From Alkalicoccus daliensis (GTDB taxonomy: Bacteria > Bacillota > Bacilli > Bacillales > Salisediminibacteriaceae): a DNA stretch of 64,000 nucleotides. The stretch spans positions 142,048 to 206,047 of the forward strand of contig NZ_FNIL01000006.1 of assembly GCF_900103955.1 (NCBI RefSeq), in the 5' to 3' direction. The notes under the pieces are model-generated. The model was not told the DNA's origin and searched no databases. It saw nothing but the letters and a program-made list of their open reading frames with translations. Shown here piece by piece: positions 9,816 through 18,319 of this stretch; within the stretch, counting starts at the first letter, position 1, and each line of letters starts with the position of its first letter. The position numbers and the translations under genes are program-made.

Positions 9816-10433
9816 TGCCCATCTCTTAAAGTCTTTTGCATTAAATCGAGCTTAAATAATATTTCAATAATATATTACGAACCGAGTAAATAATTTCCAC
9901 CGTTTCGGAAAGTCTCTGAACCCGCCGCTTTCAGTCTTTCTCAACTCTGTGACTGTCCGCTCTTCATTTTTTTTGCGTATTACTGCACAGACTATTTATT
10001 ACGCTTTACCTCGAATGCTCATATAAATAACAGAACATTACATGATAAAACTAAACTAGCTGATTATAAATAAATCGTGTGTAAAAATATAGATTTTTCA
10101 TATAAATCATCGCTTCTTTTGATTTTTTCGATATTAAGTGATCTATCTGCCTCAAAAAATAAGTTACAATCAAATTTAAAGAGCTGTACCACGCCTTCTA
10201 CGACGTTCACTTCCCCATTTCAATTTATCCTGCACTTTAATTTTAACAGAAAAAGAATATTATTATTAAGAAATTTAAGAACCTTGGCTTCAAATAAGGA
10301 TAATTAGTGAATTAACATATTAAATATTGTATTTAAATATTAAATCAGCTGATTACTCTACTTTAATGATATTATAATTAAAAGTCTTTTTCCTGCCTGA
10401 ATCTCAATAAAACAATGAAGAGGTGTGCGAGAA
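9816..10433. other. AT-rich divergent promoter region
   Basis: This region of about 600 bp separates the divergent genes 8376-9815 and 10434-12620. It is strongly AT-rich, especially from 10010 to 10390. A TATAAT hexamer at about 10371-10376 could be the -10 box of the plus-strand gene, but no good -35 box is seen 17 nt upstream. Short reading frames here (for example about 10077-10307) lack ribosome binding sites and look accidental. Confidence 0.4.
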
Positions 10434-12620
10434 TTGAGTAAATATATTATTACTTTTGCTGGAGATACAAGTCTGGGTGATGGGTATTTAAGTACTGACA
10501 AACGTGTTAACGAAAAGAAACGTTTGCAATCTGATCCTTTTTCTTTCTTTGAGGACGTTGCACCCTTTATTAAAAAAAGTGATTTTTTCATATTGAATTT
10601 AGAAACTGTGCTTGCAGTAGACCCTCCCTCTTACTTAAAGGATAAAAAGTTCCCGAACTGGGATGATCCATCACGCACACCAAAAGTATTGAATCAACTG
10701 GGTGTCGATGCAGTTACTCTGGCGAATAATCATACAAGGGATTTCGGTCCCAAAATTCTGCTGGATACAATCAACGTGCTTGATAAAGCTAAAATTAAAC
10801 ATATTGGAGCTGGGGCTGATTCCGGAGAAGCCTCCAAACACCTTAAAATTGAAATTAAAGGTTCTTTTCCTAAGAAAACCATTTATGTATTTAATGGGAT
10901 GAGGGCTACTCGCAGATATAGGGATTACTATGAATTTTTAGCAAAAAAAGATACACCCGGAGTTAATTCTTTAAACGAAAATCGAATGACCCGCAGAATT
11001 ACCGCGGTAAAAGAAAAAGATCCAAATTCAATTGTTATTGTGTGTGCTCACTGGGCGGAAGCTGATTATAAATGGATTGGAGAATCTGCGCAGATCCGCG
11101 CGAGAAAATTTGTGGATGCCGGTGCAGATTTTGTTATCGCGCACGGTACCCATATGGCGAATCACATTGAGAAATACGAGTCTGGAATTATTGCCTATTC
11201 TCTTGGTAACTTCGTATTTAACGCACCAGGCCGCTACGCTAAAATGGGGGCTCCTCCATATAGTATGATAGCGAACCTTACAATTGAAGAAGAGAATAGT
11301 GAATGGAATATCAAGCCTGCATTTTACCCGATTATGACGGATAATAAGCAAAATGGATTTCACTGCCGTTTTACTACTTATGAAGAAACGGTTGAACTAC
11401 TTGGCCATTTAAATGAAAGACAGTACCTTGGTACACCTAAAGAAATTATCAGAAAGGATAATGAGCGTTATTACTTCGATATCGAATATGCAGGGGAAAA
11501 TATTAAACTTGTACCTGATGAATTAGAACAACTTCTGCCTAAGACCTCTCTTACTTCAAAAACAGATTTTGAAGACCTTGAAGATTTTTCTGAAGAAGTG
11601 GAACAATTAAAAGAAATTCAGGATAAAATTGATGACTATTTAGTCCAATATTATCGTAAATTTTATAATAATTCTTCTGTTACCACTGATAAAGAAAAGT
11701 TATCCATGCTTTCTAAAGTAGTGGACAAGCGTTATTTAAGTCACGGCTTCTTAAAGAAATTCGAGAGAAAAAAAATTCCAATGACCAATTCTTTATCTTT
11801 CCGGGATATTATGGTTGAAAAATCTGCGATGAGAAAGCTCGGTTACAAAGAATATTCCTGGCAGCTGGATCGTAAAACGAAAGCATATGAATTTGCAGAC
11901 ACGATTGGCCTGAGAAGACCTGAGTCTGATTCGCAAATCTATCGTTTTGAAGAAATTAAAGGCAAAGCGGGACCAATAGTAATTAAACCTGTGCAGTCTA
12001 CAGGTTCTATGGGAGTATATTTAATTTTTAATGAGAATCGGATTCTATCTGCCCGCGGCGGCCACTATTTAAACAGCTGGGGAGAAATTGAAGCTGAAAT
12101 GAGACCGGAATTAGAAGCAGTGTATCAGGGGAATCCACGAGGCGCACTGCGAAAAGATGAATGGATTGTAGAAGAATTAATTTTAAGAGCTCCTGATTCT
12201 ACGGAACCCCCGCTGGATTACAAGTTTTACTGTTTTTATGGTGAGGTCGTGTTTGTGCTGGAAGCAGATCGTTCTGATTCTTCAGGATTTAGTACCTGGG
12301 ACAGAGATGGAAATTTGATTCAGACCGGTTGGCAGGATAACAAGCTTCGTGAAGGAGTCGGTTTCTCTCACCAGGATGCAGAAGTTGCCATTCAGGCAAG
12401 TCTGCAAGTTCCGTCACCATTCGTTCGCATGGATATGTTAAAAAGCCATGATGGCATCGTGTTCGGTGAAGCGACGCCTCGTCCGGGGAGATTCCACTTA
12501 TTTAATAAAGAATTTGACCGTACACTCGGAAAAGCTTACAGGGAAGCGGAAGCCCGCTTACTTCAGGATCTGCTGCGTGGTAAAAAGTTCGATGCATTTA
12601 CAAAACACTTCGACGTGTAA
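10434..12620 (+). CDS. CapA-family metallophosphatase fused to a TupA-like ATP-grasp domain
   Basis: I place the start at TTG 10434, because AAGAGGTG lies 9 nt upstream and the resulting N-terminus (SKYIITFAGDTSLGD) matches its paralogue at 5843-8032. GTG 10425 would add three residues. Residues 1 to about 310 are a CapA-type phosphoesterase with FAGDTS, NLET, LANNHT, CAHW and AHGTH. A mostly helical linker rich in Glu/Asp follows. Residues about 440-725 are a TupA-like ATP-grasp domain (VIKPVQSTGSMGVYLIF, LDYKFYCFYGEVVFVLEADR, FVRMDMLKSHDGIVFGEATPRPG). TupA is known from teichuronopeptide synthesis in alkaliphilic Bacillus. No signal peptide is present. The C-terminal domain is close to the stand-alone protein at 18316-19551. 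It is the only gene of the ligase cluster on the plus strand. Confidence 0.87.
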   Translation: MSKYIITFAGDTSLGDGYLSTDKRVNEKKRLQSDPFSFFEDVAPFIKKSDFFILNLETVLAVDPPSYLKDKKFPNWDDPSRTPKVLNQLGVDAVTLANNHTRDFGPKILLDTINVLDKAKIKHIGAGADSGEASKHLKIEIKGSFPKKTIYVFNGMRATRRYRDYYEFLAKKDTPGVNSLNENRMTRRITAVKEKDPNSIVIVCAHWAEADYKWIGESAQIRARKFVDAGADFVIAHGTHMANHIEKYESGIIAYSLGNFVFNAPGRYAKMGAPPYSMIANLTIEEENSEWNIKPAFYPIMTDNKQNGFHCRFTTYEETVELLGHLNERQYLGTPKEIIRKDNERYYFDIEYAGENIKLVPDELEQLLPKTSLTSKTDFEDLEDFSEEVEQLKEIQDKIDDYLVQYYRKFYNNSSVTTDKEKLSMLSKVVDKRYLSHGFLKKFERKKIPMTNSLSFRDIMVEKSAMRKLGYKEYSWQLDRKTKAYEFADTIGLRRPESDSQIYRFEEIKGKAGPIVIKPVQSTGSMGVYLIFNENRILSARGGHYLNSWGEIEAEMRPELEAVYQGNPRGALRKDEWIVEELILRAPDSTEPPLDYKFYCFYGEVVFVLEADRSDSSGFSTWDRDGNLIQTGWQDNKLREGVGFSHQDAEVAIQASLQVPSPFVRMDMLKSHDGIVFGEATPRPGRFHLFNKEFDRTLGKAYREAEARLLQDLLRGKKFDAFTKHFDV

Positions 12621-12630
12621 TTTAATTTGC

Positions 12631-12662
12631 AGAGGATCCTGGTTGCAGGATCCTCTTTTTTG
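12631..12662 (+). terminator. Rho-independent terminator
   Basis: AGAGGATCCT and AGGATCCTCT form a 10-bp stem with a GGTTGC loop followed by a run of T, 11 nt after the stop of the CapA/TupA fusion. Confidence 0.9.
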
Positions 12663-12699
12663 GTTATTGTGTACTAAAAGCTGAACTTCATGCAGACGT

Positions 12700-12840
12700 A
12701 ATTCAGTATAGCTTCATTTCATATTAGTATAAGGTGTTTTTATGATAGTATAGCTGCTTTTTATGTCAGTATAGCCGGTTTGGATGTTATTATAGCGGAT
12801 TCGGAGTATATTAACGGCCGCGGCAGATAATTAACAGGCT
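12700..12840. repeat. Intergenic array A of degenerate ~21-nt repeats
   Basis: About seven imperfect direct units follow each other, each built on AGTATAGC followed by a G/C-rich and then T-rich part, for example AGTATAGCCGGTTTGGATGT at 12768-12787. The same 20 bases recur exactly in array C at 63785-63804. Spacing is about 21 nt at first and 19 nt at the end. No coding potential is seen. Confidence 0.75.
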
Positions 12841-13127
12841 CAACTCTCAAGACACTCAAGCTTTTTCAAAAAAATAGTTAGACAGGAAAGAAGCCGATGC
12901 GCAGCACCGGCTTCTTTCTTCAGCTTTATAATAGTTTACATCAATGAATGTCTGTCCCATCCCTGCTAACGGAAGCTTTTCTGTTCACTTTCGAGATTTC
13001 CACTAAAAATATTCAGAAGTTTAAACTGGAACTTCTTTTACTCTCATTGGAAAATTTGAAAAGACAATATTTTTAAAAGTGATAGACTGTGCGCTGTAAT
13101 TTCATCAGAAAAAGTATAGTTTCCAGC
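12841..13127. other. Intergenic remainder with hairpin at 12886-12918
   Basis: GAAAGAAGCCG and CGGCTTCTTTC form an 11-bp stem with a 10-nt loop at 12886-12918. A second small hairpin (AGAAGT...ACTTCT) lies at about 13015-13037. Either may end transcription from the minus-strand operon that stops at 13128. No gene is seen. Confidence 0.5.
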
Positions 13128-14717
13128 TTACTTTCCAAGCCTCTTTATTTTTTTGGCGGTATCTAAAGCAAATCGTACCGGCTTCGTCATTTTCCAGGTA
13201 GTACTGTTAATAAGCTGGTCATATTTACGAGCGATCCGCTTATAGTCTGTTTTACTGAGTTTATCGTATTGACCTGAGGAAAGCTTTCTTGGAGCAGAAA
13301 GCATTCTAAAGCCAAGCCGGACTGGCTTTGTCCACTCTTCTTCAATAATTTCTTCCACTACCGCAGACTCAGGTCCTTCAATACAGACCTTTTTAAAGTT
13401 GTTTACTTTCTTTTTGTTCGGATGCGTTACTACTACAGATACAGAACCATCTGCTTCGTTTTTTGCATGGCCATGCAAATCTCTTTTTAATGCTTCTCTT
13501 TTTATCCACTTTCGGTAACCTACATTCTGCACATTTCCACGTACAGTGTATCTTTTCCCATATAACTCTCCAACCGGTGGCACGGGTAATTCTACCATAG
13601 AGGCTGAGCGAACTTTAATAGGCTCAATAATGCTGTCGAAATCAAAGTAAAGGTTAGAGCGCGGTGTTTCAGCAGTTTCCGGAAAATAGAAATTAATAAA
13701 TTCCCTTGCAAAGTCACGTGGCGTTCCGATCATCGGGAATAAATGACCCCCTAGACCCGGACGGGAGTTCACTTCAATTACAGATCCGCTGCCAGTTTCG
13801 TCATCTACAATAATATCAACTCCGCTCTGTGCCAGCCCCGGAATTGCTTTTGTCGCATCAATCGCAATTTTTGTGAGCTCCGGTGAAAGGTCTTCTGTTA
13901 CGTCCACCGAGTCGCCGCCGTTTGAAAGATTACTCTGCACACGAAGGAAAATGCGTTTTCCTTCCTCCAATACGGAATCCAGTTCATACCCTGCCTCTTC
14001 TATCATATATAGCACTTCTTTATCAATTCGGATCATCCTGCTTGTTAAATGCGGATTCAGCTTTCGAAATTTATTTTTTCGGGAAATCAGCTGGCGTATC
14101 GTTGCTGTCCCATCTCCTACAACATTTGCTGGGATACGGTGCATCGCACCAAGCACTTTTTCCCCAAGGACAATAACGCGGAATTCTTTTTCCCCCGGGA
14201 TATGTGTTTCAATGATTACTTCTTTATACTCCAGCTCATTTCTTACATACTCAATCGCTTCTTTTAATACCTGCTCTTCCCGTACGTTTGCAAATACACC
14301 TTTTCCGCCATTCGCGCTTACCGGCTTCAGGACGAGTGGATAGCCCAGCTCGTTTCCGTAGGCGAGAATTTCTTCATTGGTGGCGTCTTCAGGGAATTTC
14401 TTTCCTTGTGGTGTCGGTACACCTTCTTTTGCAAGGTACTGCTTTGTTAAATCTTTATCGTCACAGATGTCGAATGCTTCTTCTGTAACAAGGTCTCCTT
14501 TGGATAAGGCAAAGTGGTGCTCCCGGTCTTTATATTTTAAGGAATAGCGGACTTTGAGTTTCATTTCTTCATCGAACGCGCTGTAGAAACGGAGCCTGAT
14601 ACCTCTTCTCCATCCTTCCAATGCAACGGTATAGGTGCTGATTCGTTTTCCTTGGCCTGCTTTTGGTACTGCCCCTTCTAAGTGAGGCAGCCATTGATAG
14701 CTGGTTTCTTCTGCCAC
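13128..14717 (-). CDS. Cyanophycin-synthetase-like ATP-grasp ligase with C-terminal acylphosphatase domain
   Basis: The preferred start is GTG 14717, preceded by GGAGG with 8 nt spacing; it gives the same N-terminal length as the two paralogues. A longer frame reaches GTG 14783. The N-terminal ~90 residues are a conserved module with ALEGWRRGIRLRFYS. An ATP-grasp domain (about 85-365) follows with LVLKPVSANGGKGV, GEKEFRVIVLGEK, the cyanophycin-synthetase-like GDGTATIRQLISRKN and VIEVNSRPGLGGHLFP. Residues about 385-470 are an acylphosphatase domain, with VRGNVQNVGYRKW (catalytic Arg) and GHAKNEADGSV (catalytic Asn) both present. The C-terminal tail ends STTWKMTKPVRFALDTAKK. ATP-grasp ligases pass through acyl-phosphate intermediates, so the acylphosphatase may reset or edit a stalled product; this is inference. 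It is the last gene of the minus-strand set. Confidence 0.88.
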   Translation of the reverse strand: MAEETSYQWLPHLEGAVPKAGQGKRISTYTVALEGWRRGIRLRFYSAFDEEMKLKVRYSLKYKDREHHFALSKGDLVTEEAFDICDDKDLTKQYLAKEGVPTPQGKKFPEDATNEEILAYGNELGYPLVLKPVSANGGKGVFANVREEQVLKEAIEYVRNELEYKEVIIETHIPGEKEFRVIVLGEKVLGAMHRIPANVVGDGTATIRQLISRKNKFRKLNPHLTSRMIRIDKEVLYMIEEAGYELDSVLEEGKRIFLRVQSNLSNGGDSVDVTEDLSPELTKIAIDATKAIPGLAQSGVDIIVDDETGSGSVIEVNSRPGLGGHLFPMIGTPRDFAREFINFYFPETAETPRSNLYFDFDSIIEPIKVRSASMVELPVPPVGELYGKRYTVRGNVQNVGYRKWIKREALKRDLHGHAKNEADGSVSVVVTHPNKKKVNNFKKVCIEGPESAVVEEIIEEEWTKPVRLGFRMLSAPRKLSSGQYDKLSKTDYKRIARKYDQLINSTTWKMTKPVRFALDTAKKIKRLGK

Positions 14718-15154
14718 GGTAATGTCCTCCAGTTTTAAATGAGTTTTTTGTGAACCTTCATAGTTTAGTAATGCAGTGCCCACACCTTTTTCTCTGCAAT
14801 TGCAGGGGAGGAGGGGTTCAGTTTCCAGGATAGTTCACCGGGTAACCTTCAAACTTTCTTTTCTGCTGGCATCTTGAAAATTCACCTTGGCACTGCTGAA
14901 TAATTTCAATTGCCAATAATACTTTTTAAGACTTTGAAACTAAGACACTTCTATTAGTACATAACTTATTAAAATTACCTAAATATCTTTATAGTAATTG
15001 TATGTTTTTTGATATTGGACCAGTCGAGTAAGGCAGAGCTGAAAATTTATTTATTATGTCATAGAAATATTAAAGTCCACACAGACAAGCTCCGCCTTAA
15101 AGACGTTCAGTGAAATTTAAGCGACCTGAAGTACAAACGGGCATTCTCTCTGTT
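14718..15154. other. Intergenic region between paralogous ATP-grasp genes
   Basis: This gap of about 435 nt is AT-rich in its centre (14900-15080). The gene at 13128 probably has its own promoter here, because the other ATP-grasp genes are packed with gaps under 20 nt. I see no convincing promoter, terminator or small gene. Confidence 0.4.
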
Positions 15155-16711
15155 TCACAGCCGCTGTTTTCTCGATATGCGTTTTGTAATTCTTTCTTTT
15201 ACTTTCTGCCACTGACGATTGACTCTGTTTGTCTTTTTTTCTTCTTCCTTCCAGCGTTGCAGCACTTGCTGCTTGGATGAATAAAGATCTGCTAGAGATG
15301 GCTTAGTGTCATCGTACCAGGAAAGTTCCTGTGCGAGTGGCAGGCTGTAACACTCAGTTGCTGCCAGGATGCCTGACTCCTCCAGCCAGTGAAAGAAATC
15401 TTTCAGGTACTGCTTGTCCGTGTGCGCGATCACACCTTCCAATGCCTCATTTTTCTTTATCTCTATTTTACCAATAAACTTCTTTTCGCGCAGGTATTGT
15501 TCAATTTTCTGCTTCTGCTGCCGCAGCGCTGAAGAAGTGACGGAAATTCTGTCGGCGTGAAACCTATCTTGTCTCGCTGGTTTCACCTGAACCTCTTCCA
15601 CCATACCTGTTTTTATTGCAGCTTCTATTTCTTTTATCTCAAAGAATAGCTGCTCTGCCCGAGGTGCGTCCCTGCTTTCCGGAAAGTAAAAGTCGATCAG
15701 CGCTTTTGGTATATCGCGTCCTATTCCAGTCATCGGAAAAAGATGCGAACCAAGGCCCGGACGGGTATTCACTTCAATTACCACAGCTTTATCCTTCTCA
15801 AAGTCTACCATTAAATCGACTCCACTGTGGGGCAGATCCGGGATAGCTGCTGTAGCATCGACAGCTACGGCTTTGACTTTTTCAGAAAGGATATCCGTTA
15901 CGTCGACCGGATCACCGCCCGCGGAAATATTACTTACCCGCTTCACGATGATTTTTTCCCCTTTTGCAGGGACAGTTTTTAACGTCCAGTCACTCGTGTG
16001 CATCGTGTTATAAAATTGTTTGTCCAGCTTTATTGGCCTGTTCGCTAAATGAGGTACTCGTTTCCTTGCTTCATTTTTTTTATCTATCAATTGTTGAATT
16101 GAGCTTCGCCCATCGCCAATTACGTTTGCCGGAGCGCGCTGGACGGCTGCAAGTACTTTCCCTTCCAGTACGAGTACCCTGCATTCTTCTCCCTGTACAA
16201 ACTGTTCGACGATGACTGTTTCCAGCTTCAGCTGTCCTCTCACATATTCAAGCGCCCGCTCCAGTTCTTCTTCGGCCTGAATATTTACGACAACCCCTTT
16301 GCCACCGGAGGCATTCGTTGGCTTTAAAACAACCGGATAGCCGATTTCTTTGGCGTATTGGAGAATAGATTCGTCTTTTACGTGGGGTGTAAATGTACTT
16401 CCCAGTGGCACAGGTACATTTGCTGCCTTTAAGACAGCATTCGTTTTGGATTTATCATCGCAGATTTCCTGCGCCTTTTCAGAGATTTTATCCCCTTTTG
16501 AGCCCTGAAAATAATGACGGCTGGCAGCGGAGGAAAGCGAATAGCGGAGCTGGAACTCTCCATCTTCTCCCCGATCTGCAAGAAAGGTCAGTGTTAAGCC
16601 TCTCCGCCAGCCTTCCAGTGCAATCATGTACAAGCTGATCTTTTTTTCTTTTGCTTCCGACGGGATCGCATGCTCCAAATGCGAAAGCCATACTGCTGGC
16701 AATTGTTCCAT
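15155..16711 (-). CDS. Cyanophycin-synthetase-like ATP-grasp ligase, degenerate acylphosphatase-like domain
   Basis: This 518-residue protein starts at ATG 16711 with AAAGGAGGG upstream, 18 nt after the previous gene. The N-terminal module has LEGWRRGLTLTFL. The ATP-grasp part has VVLKPTNASGGKGVVVN, GEECRVLVLEGKVLAAVQR, GDGRSSIQQLIDKKNEARKR and VIEVNTRPGLGSHLFPMTG. The region about 395-465 lines up with the acylphosphatase domain of 13128-14717 in length and position, but the VQNVGYR and HAKN motifs are gone. The domain is probably catalytically dead or a binding module. The basic C-terminus is a coiled coil rich in Lys/Arg (VKERITKRISRKQRL) with no clear WKxTxPxR motif. Substrate is unknown; ligation of an amino acid such as Glu is suggested only by family resemblance. 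Confidence 0.87.
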   Translation of the reverse strand: MEQLPAVWLSHLEHAIPSEAKEKKISLYMIALEGWRRGLTLTFLADRGEDGEFQLRYSLSSAASRHYFQGSKGDKISEKAQEICDDKSKTNAVLKAANVPVPLGSTFTPHVKDESILQYAKEIGYPVVLKPTNASGGKGVVVNIQAEEELERALEYVRGQLKLETVIVEQFVQGEECRVLVLEGKVLAAVQRAPANVIGDGRSSIQQLIDKKNEARKRVPHLANRPIKLDKQFYNTMHTSDWTLKTVPAKGEKIIVKRVSNISAGGDPVDVTDILSEKVKAVAVDATAAIPDLPHSGVDLMVDFEKDKAVVIEVNTRPGLGSHLFPMTGIGRDIPKALIDFYFPESRDAPRAEQLFFEIKEIEAAIKTGMVEEVQVKPARQDRFHADRISVTSSALRQQKQKIEQYLREKKFIGKIEIKKNEALEGVIAHTDKQYLKDFFHWLEESGILAATECYSLPLAQELSWYDDTKPSLADLYSSKQQVLQRWKEEEKKTNRVNRQWQKVKERITKRISRKQRL

Positions 16712-16729
16712 CTCTTCGCTTCCCTCCTT

Positions 16730-18319
16730 TTACTTGCCGCGTAATGCTTTGCTCCAGGTACCTACAGGCGCTTTGGAAAGCGTCGCTGCTGCATGAAGCA
16801 TTCTTTCTTTCGCACGGCGCTGTTTTTCCATCAGACTGACCTGTGACTGCAATTCTTTGGTATACTTCTGTTTTTCTTTCTTTGTTTCCTCTAATTGAAA
16901 AGTGGGTGTAACGAACACCGGAGCATCTGCAAGAAAATGCGACGTAATTCCTGTTTCCTCAAGATACGCAAGCATATGTACATAACCGTTCAGCGCACCT
17001 GTCAGGTAAAGGTGATATTGTTGTTTCTCTTTTTTCTTTAAAAATCCTGCCATACGGTAGAAGACCGCGGTCTCTCTTAATTTTTCCCGCGCAATCAGAG
17101 AATCCAGATCTCCTTCCAGCAGCCAGTGCTTTCCTTCTACAGCCGTTGTCCTCTCACACGGAGTAACCTTTACTTCTGCTGCAGCACCCGTTTCCAGCGG
17201 GATCAAGGCCTGATGCAACTTAAAGTAGTACTGATTGGCACAAGGTGTTTCTACTGTTTCCGGAAAGTAATAATCGACAATCGCTTTTGGCACATCTCTG
17301 CCCTGCCCTTTGCTTGGATAAAGAAGTGAGCCAAGCTTTGCGGTCGGATTTACCTCAATAACCGTAGGTCCTTTGCTGCTCATAATAATATCGACGGTGC
17401 CGTGCGGAAAATCTGGAAAAGCTTTCAAGGCATTTACTGCTGCTGCTTTCAAACTTTCCGGAATTTCTTCCAGACGGTCGATTGGATCTCCTCCAAGAGA
17501 GATGTTGCTGCGGTTCCGAAGAAATATCTGCTGTCCCTGCGGAAGCACAGCATTCAGTGACAACTGCTGCATTTTCAGCATCTGATGAATTTCTTCGTCA
17601 ACAATGATAGGAAAATATTTCAAGTGAGGGTTCTGCTTTCTCTTTTGATTCTTTTGTTCAATCAGCGTTCGAATAGCAGTACTGCCGTCACCGATTATAT
17701 TTGCAGGTACTCTCTCAATCGTTCCTGCCACTTCTTCTCCGACCACATATACCCGGTATTCCGCTCCTGAAAGATGCTCTTCTATCATAATGCTTTCTTC
17801 CGGATATACTTTTTTCAGCTGCTGAAATGCTTTTGTTAATTCATCTATTGAAGTGAGACCAGTAACAACACTAAGGCCAAAACTGCCATTTGCGCTTTTT
17901 ACAACGAGAGGAAATTCAAGAGTTTCGCTTCGCGTATGGAGAACTTTCAAGTCCTCGGACGGCTGCATTATAAATCCGCGCGGTACAGGAACCTTTCCTG
18001 CTTCAAGAATTTTTTTCGCAGCGGCTTTGTCCGTTCCCTGCGTTACTGTGTTCCGACCTACTTTATCCCCCCGGCTGCGATAAAAATAGTGTGTCCGGCT
18101 GCCGTGCGTCAGGGAAAATAATTTTCCCGGTTTATGTACAAACCATGCTCGAATATCGGCGAAAGCCGGAGAATCATCTGCATGAAACCGCAGCCCCAGC
18201 CCTCTTCTCCACCCTTCCAAAGCGATTAGATAACTGTCCAGTAGCTGTCTGCCTGCTTGTTCTGTTACTTCAGGAGGCAGATGCGGGAGCCATGCAGCGT
18301 TCTGTGTAGTTAATGTCAT
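16730..18319 (-). CDS. Cyanophycin-synthetase-like ATP-grasp ligase, degenerate acylphosphatase-like domain
   Basis: I place the start at ATG 18319. It overlaps the TGA stop of the upstream gene as ATGA and has GGAGGGA 7 nt upstream; a longer frame from 18334 would lack this signal. The protein has 529 residues. It shows the same order of parts as its two paralogues: an N-terminal LEGWRRGLGLRFH module, an ATP-grasp core (VVKSANGSFGLSVV, GAEYRVYVVGEEVAGTIER, GDGSTAIRTLIEQKNQKRK, VIEVNPTAKLGSLLYPS) and a C-terminal acylphosphatase-sized region without the catalytic Arg/Asn motifs. Its final metal-site segment reads NPTAKLG where the others read NSRPGLG or NTRPGLG. The family's usual Arg is missing, so activity may differ. 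It ends with a coiled coil and GTWSKALRGK. Translational coupling to the TupA-like gene suggests the two work together. Confidence 0.87.
   Translation of the reverse strand: MTLTTQNAAWLPHLPPEVTEQAGRQLLDSYLIALEGWRRGLGLRFHADDSPAFADIRAWFVHKPGKLFSLTHGSRTHYFYRSRGDKVGRNTVTQGTDKAAAKKILEAGKVPVPRGFIMQPSEDLKVLHTRSETLEFPLVVKSANGSFGLSVVTGLTSIDELTKAFQQLKKVYPEESIMIEEHLSGAEYRVYVVGEEVAGTIERVPANIIGDGSTAIRTLIEQKNQKRKQNPHLKYFPIIVDEEIHQMLKMQQLSLNAVLPQGQQIFLRNRSNISLGGDPIDRLEEIPESLKAAAVNALKAFPDFPHGTVDIIMSSKGPTVIEVNPTAKLGSLLYPSKGQGRDVPKAIVDYYFPETVETPCANQYYFKLHQALIPLETGAAAEVKVTPCERTTAVEGKHWLLEGDLDSLIAREKLRETAVFYRMAGFLKKKEKQQYHLYLTGALNGYVHMLAYLEETGITSHFLADAPVFVTPTFQLEETKKEKQKYTKELQSQVSLMEKQRRAKERMLHAAATLSKAPVGTWSKALRGK

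Noticed and set aside
10077..10307. Plus-strand 76-codon frame in the AT-rich divergent region
   Set aside because: No ribosome binding site, Ser/Leu/Asn-rich accidental composition and no relation to neighbouring genes.
12700..12840. Possible CRISPR array
   Set aside because: The repeats are degenerate, directly adjacent at about 21 nt without spacers, and no cas gene is in the window.
13873..14343. Plus-strand 156-codon reading frame
   Set aside because: It is fully contained opposite the ATP-grasp/acylphosphatase gene, which has clear domains; composition is unlike a real protein.
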